In this document: one piece after another, positions 1 through 7,140 of the stretch | Numbering within the stretch: position 1 is the stretch's first letter | Layout: the number at the start of each line of letters is the position of its first letter | Source of the DNA: DASSFG01 sp035550375 | GTDB taxonomy: Bacteria > Planctomycetota > Planctomycetia > Pirellulales > JAICIG01 | Length of the DNA stretch: 64,000 bases | Reading direction: 5' to 3' | Assembly: GCA_035550375.1 (NCBI GenBank) | Contig: DASZPH010000019.1 | Location: 124,001-188,000 of the forward strand | Made by a program: the position numbers and the translations under genes | The notes under the pieces: model-generated | The model's database searches: none | What the model was told of the DNA's origin: nothing | What the model saw: only the letters and a program-made list of their open reading frames with translations

Positions 1-701
1 ACGAACAAGTCCAGGTCGCCATCGTTGTCGAAATCGAGCCAGCCGCAGCTCGTGCTCCACGAGTTTGCTTCGCCGGCTACGCCCGCCTGCTGGGTCACCT
101 CGCGAAACGTTCCCTGCTCGTTGTGAAACAGGCGGTTCGGGCCGACGGCCGAAATGAATACGTCGACCCAGCCGTCGTTATCGTAATCCCCCACGGCCAC
201 CCCCATGCCATACAAATTGACTGCGAGTCCGGAGTCGGCTGTGACATCGTCGAAATTCCCCCGGCCGTCGTTGCGGTACAGGGCACAGGTGGGCGTCGCC
301 GCGCCCTCCGGCTCGTGGCCCGGCCAATAGGTAGAATTAATGAGCAGGAGATCTTGGTCGCCGTCGTTGTCGAAGTCGAAGAACGCGCAGCCTCCGCCCA
401 TCGTTTCAGGGAGCAGCTTGTCGCCATACGCACCGTTGACGTGGACGAACGTAATGCCCGAGGCACGGGTGACGTCGGTGAAGTGGACCTGCGGAATGAC
501 GACGTCCTCGGCGTCGCGCAGCTCGGCCACGACGGGCTTGTGCTGGTCCGTCGGCGCTACCGTCGGCTGGCGAGTCCACCAGAAATAGCCGCCGCCGGTC
601 GCCGCGGCCACAACCAAGATGGCCACGATCGACCAGCGGAAGGCCTGACCGATGATGGCATCGTCCCTTTCGAGTTCGTCGGGCTCGATGTTCGGATCCA
701 T
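1..701 (-). CDS. CRTAC1-like FG-GAP/VCBS repeat protein, 3' end outside window
   Basis: The reading frame starts at an ATG at 701-699 and stays open to the left edge, giving 233 residues of a longer protein. Residues about 20-40 form one membrane segment or uncleaved signal anchor. After it come FG-GAP/VCBS-type calcium-binding repeats with the motifs FFDFDNDGDQDLLL, GDYDNDGWVDVF and WLDFDNDGDLDLF, each preceded by a line of the type LYRNDGRGNFDDVT. This is the pattern of CRTAC1/ASPIC-UnbV secreted beta-propellers; the C-terminal ASPIC domain would lie beyond the window. It follows the multiheme cytochrome gene by 26 bases on the same strand, so the two are probably co-transcribed. The substrate is unknown. 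No strong ribosome binding site is seen. Confidence 0.85.
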   Translation of the reverse strand, partial: MDPNIEPDELERDDAIIGQAFRWSIVAILVVAAATGGGYFWWTRQPTVAPTDQHKPVVAELRDAEDVVIPQVHFTDVTRASGITFVHVNGAYGDKLLPETMGGGCAFFDFDNDGDQDLLLINSTYWPGHEPEGAATPTCALYRNDGRGNFDDVTADSGLAVNLYGMGVAVGDYDNDGWVDVFISAVGPNRLFHNEQGTFREVTQQAGVAGEANSWSTSCGWLDFDNDGDLDLF

Positions 702-727
702 TTTACCCGCGTTTCGGCCTTCGTCTG

Positions 728-3649
728 TCACTCGCCTCCTCCTGTGGTTGGGCGGTCCTCGCCGACCCTTTTCTCTGCGACCTGGGTTTTCTCGGTGGCC
801 GGTTTATGGGCCAGCCCCGGTGCCCCCTCGCGGTGTAACGAATACACCACCACCGACTCGGCGGCGCGGTTGGCCGCCGGATACTTCTGCCGAGCTAGCG
901 CCATGGCGCGGTCGCCGGCGTTGTCGTCCAGCTTGTACCGCAGGTGTGATTCACGGTGCTTTTCGGCCTTCACCTTGTCGCCAAGCTGGGCGTAAAGGTG
1001 CTGCAAGTTGAAGTGCGCCGCCACGTTCTCGCTGTCGAGCTTTAGCGTCTTTTCAAACTGCTCGACGGCCTGACGCAAGTAGTCCTCTCGCTGTGCCTTT
1101 CGCTTTGCGCCATGCGATTGCTTGGCCAGGTCGAAGAGCGTCTGCCCAAGCAGGTTGATCACCTCGTAGTCGAGGCTGAAGTCGAACTTGCGGTCGATCA
1201 TAGCCTGCGTTTTCTCCTGAAGCACGCTGCGGAAATTCTTTTCGGCCTCGACCAAATGCCCCTGCTGGCGGTTGATCTGACCGCCGAGCCAGTTCATGGT
1301 CCAGGACGGCGCCCGCGGGTCGGTATGCTCGGCCGCCCGCTTCAGCGCGTGGACGGCCTCGTCGAGCCGACCCTCGGTGAAATAGACCCTCGCCAGGTTG
1401 AGGGGACCATCGTAGCGCCCCAGTTCCTCGACCCGCTTGAAGGCCTCCTCCGCCTGCTTCAATTCGCCCTTCGCGCCACCCTGGCCCTCCAACAGCAGGC
1501 CGATGCCGTAGTCGTTCCAGCGCTGCCAGGGGTCAATCTTTGACTCGGCCGCATCAGCACCGCCTTCCACGCCTTCCACCGGCAACGTCACGCGGTCGAC
1601 CGCCAGGGTGGTCACCGGCAGGTCGTTGCGAAACGGTTCCCCCGGTGTGTAGCCGCGAATCGGATTGTCCCCCGGCTTGGCCGAGCGGGTGACGTAGTCC
1701 ATGTACCGCTTGTCGAACTTGCGGTACTGGAGCTTCATCTCGATCGTCACCGGTGCCGCCAGATCGCCGGGAAGCCGCAGTTCGTAGTGCACGACCTGCC
1801 CTGCGCCGGGGGGTATCTGGTGGTTGTAGAGCGGCACGAAGATGTCTTGCGGATTGCGGCGGTCGATGCGATTCCCTTCGCGGTCGAGCATGAACACGTT
1901 GACGAAGTGCGACCAGGGGTCGACCTCGCTATCCTCGCCGATTCCTCCGTTGCGGCCAATCACCCGGTCGCCGCTGGTCACGGTGACGTCGACCCAGACT
2001 TCGTTCGAGTCGACCGTCCCTTGAGTGAATAGGTGGCCCACCTTCAGTGTGCGGATCACCGTCTCCAGCAGGTATCGCTGGCCCGGTTTGAGTGCCGGCA
2101 GCTCCGGCCGAAGCGGCGCCATCAATCGGCCGTCGATGCCACCCCCTTCGCGTAGGCCGAAGATATCGACCCGCATCACTCCTTCCAGGAACTTTTGTTC
2201 CGCGGCAAGCGCCTCAGGCGCCTTGTTGAACCAGGCCAGTCCCGTGTTGGCCGCGGGGAAGAAGTGGCTGTGGATGCTTAGCTCCTTGGCGTCGGCAAAC
2301 AGCTTGGCGCCAAAATCGTTCGACTTCTCGAGCGGCATGTGGCATTCGGAGCAGTTGGTCTTGGCCTTGTCGGGGTAATAGAAGCTGCGGGCCCCATGCC
2401 CCGACACGCCGCTGAGCAGGTACGGATCGTAATGGTTCTGCCCGCGCAAGAAATCCTTGTAGTGCGTCACGTCCTTGGGCAGGTTCACCTTGTGGCACGT
2501 CGAGCAGAACTCGGCCGTCTTATGAAAATCCTTCAAGAAGGTTTTCTTGTGGAACGACGGCTTGGCCTTGATGAGCTGATTGTTGACGTATTGCAGAACG
2601 GGATTCTTGCTGAAGGCGAACGGATAGTGGATCGGTTCTTCGATCGTGTAGTCGGCGTTGCCGATCGTGCTGTCGACGTTGGTGATGGCGTGGCAGACGG
2701 TGCAGGTGATGCCGGCCTGCGAGGTCGGGTCCTTGACCACGTCGAAGGCGGGGTTGTCGAACGCACCGCTGAAGAACGGCACCGGGTCGTGGCAGCCGGC
2801 GCACCAGCGCGAGGCTTGCACGCTGCCGTCTCGCTTCAGGGCCACTTCGCGCGTCTCGCGCACGCTGGCCAGGTAGGCCGGGTTGTTGAAAGAACTAAAA
2901 TGATGGGCGCTGTGGAACCAGCCCTTGAACGCGTCCTGGTGGCACTTGAGACAGTATTCGTCCATCATCAGCGTTCCGGCCGGGATGAAATTGCCGGTCG
3001 CGGTGATCGCGTCCGACGGCTTGAAATACTTCTCGCCGTCTTTGGGGCCGGCCACGTTCCACTTGCGCGGATCCTGCGTGTGCAGACCGAGCATCGCCAG
3101 CACGACGACGCCGACCACGCCCGCGTAGGCGAAGCCGACCTTCCACTTGATGCGCGGGCCGGCCAGGCGGTGCAGCCAGTAAAGCCAGGCGGCCACCAGC
3201 GGACAGGCGACGTGCAGCCAGTAGACGACAAGCCGTGCCTGCGGCTGCCGCAGCTCAAAGAAGCCCGCGATCCGCGTGAGCAAAACGCCGGTCACCAGGA
3301 CGAGTATCGAAACGGCGAAAAGCGCGTAACCGACGCTCACCGCGCGGCGGTTGCGGCGGTTCCACGAGTTGAGCATGTGGACCACACCGAACAAGATGAA
3401 CGGAACGATGAGGACGAAGCCCAACACCAGGTGCCCCAGGAACATGTATTGATAGAAATAGTTCTGGTACGTGTGGCCCGTAAAGGCTTCCAGGGCGGTG
3501 ATGCTGGCCAGGTAGCCGCTGTTGGCGCCCAACAGCGCCAGCAGCGCGAACACCAGATAAAGCAATTGGCGCAGTCGTGGACCGACTGCCCGAACGTATT
3601 TTTTTGGCGCCGGCCGTGGTTCCGGCGGCGCGGTCGAGGCGGTGGTCAT
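728..3649 (-). CDS. Membrane multiheme cytochrome with cytochrome b-like N-terminus and C-terminal TPR
   Basis: 973 residues. About five membrane helices fill residues 28-190 and carry paired histidines at 73/91 and 146/160, a layout compatible with bis-His haem b. Five CxxCH haem c motifs follow at 233 (CLKCH), 283 (CAGCH), 316 (CTVCH), 382 (CSTCH) and 433 (CSECH). A beta-rich domain follows, and from about 700 the helical pattern is that of TPR repeats (GRLDEAVHALKRAAEH, NVAAHFNLQHLYAQLG). Known biology: such proteins pass electrons between the quinone pool and periplasmic partners. The membrane-cytochrome-TPR arrangement and the linked CRTAC1-like gene are inferred to form an envelope redox unit; the electron donor and acceptor are not identifiable. 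The next gene follows 26 bases downstream. Confidence 0.88.
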   Translation of the reverse strand: MTTASTAPPEPRPAPKKYVRAVGPRLRQLLYLVFALLALLGANSGYLASITALEAFTGHTYQNYFYQYMFLGHLVLGFVLIVPFILFGVVHMLNSWNRRNRRAVSVGYALFAVSILVLVTGVLLTRIAGFFELRQPQARLVVYWLHVACPLVAAWLYWLHRLAGPRIKWKVGFAYAGVVGVVVLAMLGLHTQDPRKWNVAGPKDGEKYFKPSDAITATGNFIPAGTLMMDEYCLKCHQDAFKGWFHSAHHFSSFNNPAYLASVRETREVALKRDGSVQASRWCAGCHDPVPFFSGAFDNPAFDVVKDPTSQAGITCTVCHAITNVDSTIGNADYTIEEPIHYPFAFSKNPVLQYVNNQLIKAKPSFHKKTFLKDFHKTAEFCSTCHKVNLPKDVTHYKDFLRGQNHYDPYLLSGVSGHGARSFYYPDKAKTNCSECHMPLEKSNDFGAKLFADAKELSIHSHFFPAANTGLAWFNKAPEALAAEQKFLEGVMRVDIFGLREGGGIDGRLMAPLRPELPALKPGQRYLLETVIRTLKVGHLFTQGTVDSNEVWVDVTVTSGDRVIGRNGGIGEDSEVDPWSHFVNVFMLDREGNRIDRRNPQDIFVPLYNHQIPPGAGQVVHYELRLPGDLAAPVTIEMKLQYRKFDKRYMDYVTRSAKPGDNPIRGYTPGEPFRNDLPVTTLAVDRVTLPVEGVEGGADAAESKIDPWQRWNDYGIGLLLEGQGGAKGELKQAEEAFKRVEELGRYDGPLNLARVYFTEGRLDEAVHALKRAAEHTDPRAPSWTMNWLGGQINRQQGHLVEAEKNFRSVLQEKTQAMIDRKFDFSLDYEVINLLGQTLFDLAKQSHGAKRKAQREDYLRQAVEQFEKTLKLDSENVAAHFNLQHLYAQLGDKVKAEKHRESHLRYKLDDNAGDRAMALARQKYPAANRAAESVVVYSLHREGAPGLAHKPATEKTQVAEKRVGEDRPTTGGGE

Positions 3650-3806
3650 AGTAAGAAGCGTGCGATGAAGAGACGGTTATGAGAAACAGCCCCGCTGGCG
3701 CTTGGCGCAGCTCCGCGGGTGAAACTTGAAGGAGCGAGCTAGCGCACCCGCGTGCGAATGGCAAGCTGGCAACCCAGCGGCGCGCGGACACTTCCACCGA
3801 GCCGGT

Positions 3807-4232
3807 TCAGCCGCCCTGTCTCGGAGGGTGTTCGATCGGCCGATGATAACCATCAAGCGATCGCGGGCTGGCAGGGAGAGCGAACCAGCTTGCCGCATGC
3901 GATGGCGGCTCGAAGACGATGGGGCAGAGAGCGTGGTCACCCGATCGCGCTGTCACGAGATCGCGCGATGGACCGGCCGGCGCGGGAAGATGGCGCTGGC
4001 AATCGGGACCTCGGCAACCGGCAATGGGGACGGACGGGCGGGCCGGCCGATCGGCATCCGCATGGCCGGCCAGGAACTGCCCACCGTGAATAGCCACATA
4101 GTCCCCACATGAGGCGTGCAGTTCGTCCGCCGTGCAGGCAGCGAGCACCGCCGCCAACGCGAACGGCGCCAATCGTTGCGCAGCGATCAGCCGTGTCCAG
4201 TAGCTAGGAGATGACGGCCGCAGGGCAATCAC
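3807..4232 (-). CDS. Small secreted Cys-containing protein of planctomycete type
   Basis: 141 residues. The N-terminus looks like a signal peptide ending near residue 40 (LAPFALAAVLAACTADELHA), followed by SCGDYVAIHG, then GCRGPDCQRHLPAPAGP and, near the C-terminus, YHRPIEHPPR. From memory, short planctomycete secreted proteins share this order: a CGDY/V motif, a CxGPxC motif with prolines, and a terminal HPPR-like tail. That resemblance, not a search, is the reason for calling the leftward frame instead of the antisense frame (3726-4112). It lies upstream of the cytochrome gene on the same strand, 157 bases away. Function unknown. The start could be an internal codon nearer the hydrophobic stretch. 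Confidence 0.55.
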   Translation of the reverse strand: MIALRPSSPSYWTRLIAAQRLAPFALAAVLAACTADELHASCGDYVAIHGGQFLAGHADADRPARPSVPIAGCRGPDCQRHLPAPAGPSRDLVTARSGDHALCPIVFEPPSHAASWFALPASPRSLDGYHRPIEHPPRQGG

Positions 4233-4487
4233 AGGTCGTTGCCAACAAGTCTATATCACGGGCGGACTTGCCCAAATATCGGAGATCTTGATTCTAGAAC
4301 CCTTTCCGTGCCCCGTCAAACACTGCAACGCGTCGGTTGATGCCGCTTGAGAAGGGGATTACTACGGCCCAGGTCACCGGCTTTCCCATGGGGCGAGGAC
4401 AACGCCACTGCGGGTGGAAGGTCCACTGCGGGCCGGTAGAATGAATGAGCCGCGGGCAGTTGATTTTTGATCGCCGCACGTCCACCC

Positions 4488-4494
4488 AAGGAGG
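4488..4494 (+). promoter_or_regulatory. Ribosome binding site of the aldehyde dehydrogenase
   Basis: AAGGAGG eight bases before the ATG at 4503. It lies inside a longer frame that opens at 4467 and so decides for the internal start. Confidence 0.85.
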
Positions 4495-4502
4495 ATCCGG
4501 TC

Positions 4503-5981
4503 ATGGCCACCGCCACCCGCCCCGAAAAGAGAATTCAGCCCAAAGTCAAACACACCGAATGCTTCATCGACGGCAAATGGGTGCCGGCCGCCAGCGGCAA
4601 GACATTTGAAACCATCAACCCGGCCACCGAGGAGGTCATCGCCCAGGTGGCTGAAGGCGACGCCGAGGACGTCGATGCGGCGGTCGCCGCGGCCCGCGAT
4701 GCCCTGGAGAACGGCCCTTGGAGCAAGATGGACGCGCGAGACCGCGGCCGCTTGCTGTATAAGCTGGCCGATCTCATGGAAGAAGAGCTCGACGACCTGG
4801 CGGCGCTGGAAACGCTCGACAACGGCAAGCCGATTCGCGACGCCAAGGGGGCCGACCTGCCCCTCTCGATTGACTGCCTCCGCTATTACGCCGGGTTTGC
4901 CGACAAGATCCACGGACAAACGATTCCCGTCCGCGGCAACTATTTCACCTACACCCGGCGCGAGCCGGTGGGCGTGGCCGGGCAGATCATCCCCTGGAAC
5001 TTCCCGCTCCTGATGGTCTGCTGGAAGTGGGGCCCGGCGCTGGCCGCCGGCTGCACGATCGTGATGAAACCGGCCGAGCAGACCCCGCTAAGCTGCCTGA
5101 GGCTGGCGAGGCTGGCGCAAAAGGTCGGCATTCCCGACGGCGTAATCAACGTCGTTCCCGGCTACGGCCCCACGGCCGGCGCCGCCGTGGTCAAGCACCC
5201 GGGCGTCGACAAGGTGGCCTTCACAGGCGAGTATCGCACGGCCCAGATCATCATGCGCGACGCGAGCCAGACGCTTAAACGGCTGACGTTCGAGCTGGGT
5301 GGTAAGAGCCCCAACATCGTCTTTGCCGACGCCGACCTCGACGCCGCAGCCGCCGGCTCGCACTTCGGCCTGTACTTCAACCAGGGGCAGTGCTGCTGCG
5401 CCGGTAGCCGGTTGTTCGTGGAAGAAAAGGTCTACGACAAATTCATCGAGAAGCTCGTGGGCATGAACAGGAGCCGCAAGCTGGGCGACCCGTTCGACCC
5501 CGGCACCGAGCAAGGGCCGCAGGTCGACAAGGCCCAGTTCGACAAGATCATGCACTACATCGGGCTGGGCAAACAGGAGGGAGCACAGTGCCTGACGGGC
5601 GGCAATCGCTTCGGCGAGCGCGGCTACTACATCGAACCGACCCTCTTCGCGGGCGTGAAGGACGAGATGGCCATCGCCAGGGACGAAATCTTCGGCCCCG
5701 TGCTCTCGGTGCTGAAATTCAAGGACGTGAACGAGATCGTCGATCGGGCGAACAACACGACCTACGGATTGGCCGCCGCCGTCTGGACGCGCGACGTCTC
5801 CAAGGCCCACTACCTGGCGGCCAAGATCAAGGCCGGCACCGTATGGATCAACTGCTACGACGTCTTCGACGCCGGCGCCCCGTTTGGCGGTTTCAAGATG
5901 TCGGGCATGGGCCGGGAACTGGGCGAACGCGGACTCGAAGCCTACACCGAGACGAAGACGGTGACCGTGAGCTTAGGGTAG
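4503..5981 (+). CDS. NAD(P)-dependent aldehyde dehydrogenase
   Basis: 492 residues from the ATG chosen by the strong AAGGAGG site. Family landmarks of the ALDH superfamily, class 1/2 type, are all present: IIPWNFPLLM, FELGGKSPNIVFADADLD with the general-base Glu, FNQGQCCCAGSRLF with the nucleophilic Cys, and DEIFGPVLSVLKF. It oxidises aldehydes to carboxylic acids in the cytoplasm; the substrate cannot be told. The usual nucleotide-loop motif FTGSTxxG is replaced by FTGEYRTAQ, while the catalytic motifs are intact. The gene stands alone, with no same-strand neighbour within 1 kb. Confidence 0.95.
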   Translation: MATATRPEKRIQPKVKHTECFIDGKWVPAASGKTFETINPATEEVIAQVAEGDAEDVDAAVAAARDALENGPWSKMDARDRGRLLYKLADLMEEELDDLAALETLDNGKPIRDAKGADLPLSIDCLRYYAGFADKIHGQTIPVRGNYFTYTRREPVGVAGQIIPWNFPLLMVCWKWGPALAAGCTIVMKPAEQTPLSCLRLARLAQKVGIPDGVINVVPGYGPTAGAAVVKHPGVDKVAFTGEYRTAQIIMRDASQTLKRLTFELGGKSPNIVFADADLDAAAAGSHFGLYFNQGQCCCAGSRLFVEEKVYDKFIEKLVGMNRSRKLGDPFDPGTEQGPQVDKAQFDKIMHYIGLGKQEGAQCLTGGNRFGERGYYIEPTLFAGVKDEMAIARDEIFGPVLSVLKFKDVNEIVDRANNTTYGLAAAVWTRDVSKAHYLAAKIKAGTVWINCYDVFDAGAPFGGFKMSGMGRELGERGLEAYTETKTVTVSLG

Positions 5982-6041
5982 TGCGCAGGCTTGCCTTCGG
6001 AGATGCGCTCCGTCGCTGCAACTCAGACGTAAGTTTTGCAA

Positions 6042-6281
6042 ATAGCCACGGATGAACTCGGATAAACACGGATTAAGCGGCTGAATTCAAAAATGCCATG
6101 ATCGAGAAGGAACCGCACGCGTACACGTCAACGCGTTAACGGCTGCCCCCTCGAACACGCTGGCGCGCCGTCTTCTTGGAAAAAGTGACGAGAAGTCTTT
6201 GGCAATCCCCCTTGCCATCAAATGCCATCGATGGGCAATAAGTCCTTTCATCCGTGTTTATCTTCCTTCATCGGTGGCTAA
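6042..6281. repeat. About 240-bp element bounded by imperfect inverted repeats
   Basis: The left arm (about 6042-6073, TAGCCACGGATGAA then GATAAACACGGAT) is mirrored by the right arm (about 6249-6281), whose complement reads TTAGCCACCGATGAA then GATAAACACGGAT. The arms are about 32 bases with a few mismatches and enclose about 175 bases with no convincing frame. This 'CCACGGATGAACACGGAT' style is common in dispersed bacterial repeats. It accounts for most of the 448-base gap between 5981 and 6430; nothing else is visible there. Confidence 0.6.
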
Positions 6282-6429
6282 TCACGTGGACCCCGGCCGG
6301 CGGTTACGTCTGAAATGATCTCGAGTCGTAGGGTACGTCGAAACCTCACAGGCGCCTTTCGCTGCCGGTTCAACAACGGTCCTGCAAGTGGAGAACATCG
6401 CCGCGCGCGAAGCTCCTGAAGTGAGTTCT

Positions 6430-7041
6430 TCACACGCCGCCGGGCAGGAACTGAAAACCTCGTTGCAGCCAACGCAGATAGAGGGCGCCGGTGAACTGTT
6501 GGATTCGCTGCCGTTGAGCCGCCTGTACCCCGTCCGTCCAATGGTCGATCTGTTGGAAGGGCAAAGCGGGGTTGCCGGGCAAGAGTCCCGCCAGATCGCG
6601 GGTGCTGCTCCGCTGCCAAACGGGCCAGTACAGCAAGTCGTCAAGCTGCTGGTCGATGAAGGCCGTGCGGTCCGGCTCGCCGAGTGATGCGTAGCGATCG
6701 GCCCGTTCGAGCAGCCAGGCGCAAGCCAGCTCGCGAAAATTCTGGAGAAGCCGGTCGCGACCCTGCTGGTCGAGCCCCGCCAAGTCGTGCTGCCAGTCGG
6801 CCCCCTGCCGGAAATCTTCGGCCAGTCGGCGGGCCAGACGCAGCTTGGTGTGCGTGAATTCCCCAGACAGATCGCGCCGGGAAAGCCATTCAAAAAGCTG
6901 CTCGTGGTCGAGTTGATCGACGGGCCGCACCGGTCGGGTGGCCGCGTCACGCAAAGAGCCGAGACAAACGGCGGTCAATCCGGCGAGGACCGCCAGCGAA
7001 AGCCAGTCACGTACATGTCTCATCCCCTGTCCATCCCTCAT
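6430..7041 (-). CDS. Exported or membrane-anchored hypothetical protein
   Basis: 203 residues from the ATG at 7041; an ATG at 7023 (197 residues) is equally possible and sits closer to the hydrophobic N-terminus (WLSLAVLAGLTAVCLGSL). The rest is soluble, helical and rich in Arg, Leu and Gln, with many Trp residues (QLDDLLYWPVWQR, LYLRWLQRGFQFLPGG). No family is recognised. It is divergently oriented to the gene starting at 7141, with about 100 bases between them for both promoters. Confidence 0.65.
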   Translation of the reverse strand: MRDGQGMRHVRDWLSLAVLAGLTAVCLGSLRDAATRPVRPVDQLDHEQLFEWLSRRDLSGEFTHTKLRLARRLAEDFRQGADWQHDLAGLDQQGRDRLLQNFRELACAWLLERADRYASLGEPDRTAFIDQQLDDLLYWPVWQRSSTRDLAGLLPGNPALPFQQIDHWTDGVQAAQRQRIQQFTGALYLRWLQRGFQFLPGGV

Positions 7042-7140
7042 CTTGACTCGAAACGGCCGGCGCGTCAGGCTACCCTCTCGATATTCTACGCCAACCCGCC
7101 GTAGAGCGAGAAGCACTCCGCACCACCAGGAGCCCCAGGG

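Noticed and set aside
123..995. 290-codon plus-strand frame over the left edge
   Set aside because: Antisense to the CRTAC1-like gene and the end of the cytochrome gene, which have clear motifs; its translation is Arg/Val-rich without a family pattern.
2339..3682. 447-codon plus-strand frame
   Set aside because: Fully antisense to the multiheme cytochrome; high-GC third-position artefact.
3726..4112. 128-codon plus-strand frame
   Set aside because: Arg/Gly-rich, no signal or motif; the opposite frame shows a signal peptide and recognisable cysteine motifs.
4437..4442. TAGAAT as a -10 box for the aldehyde dehydrogenase
   Set aside because: No acceptable -35 element 16-18 bases upstream; too weak to list as a promoter.
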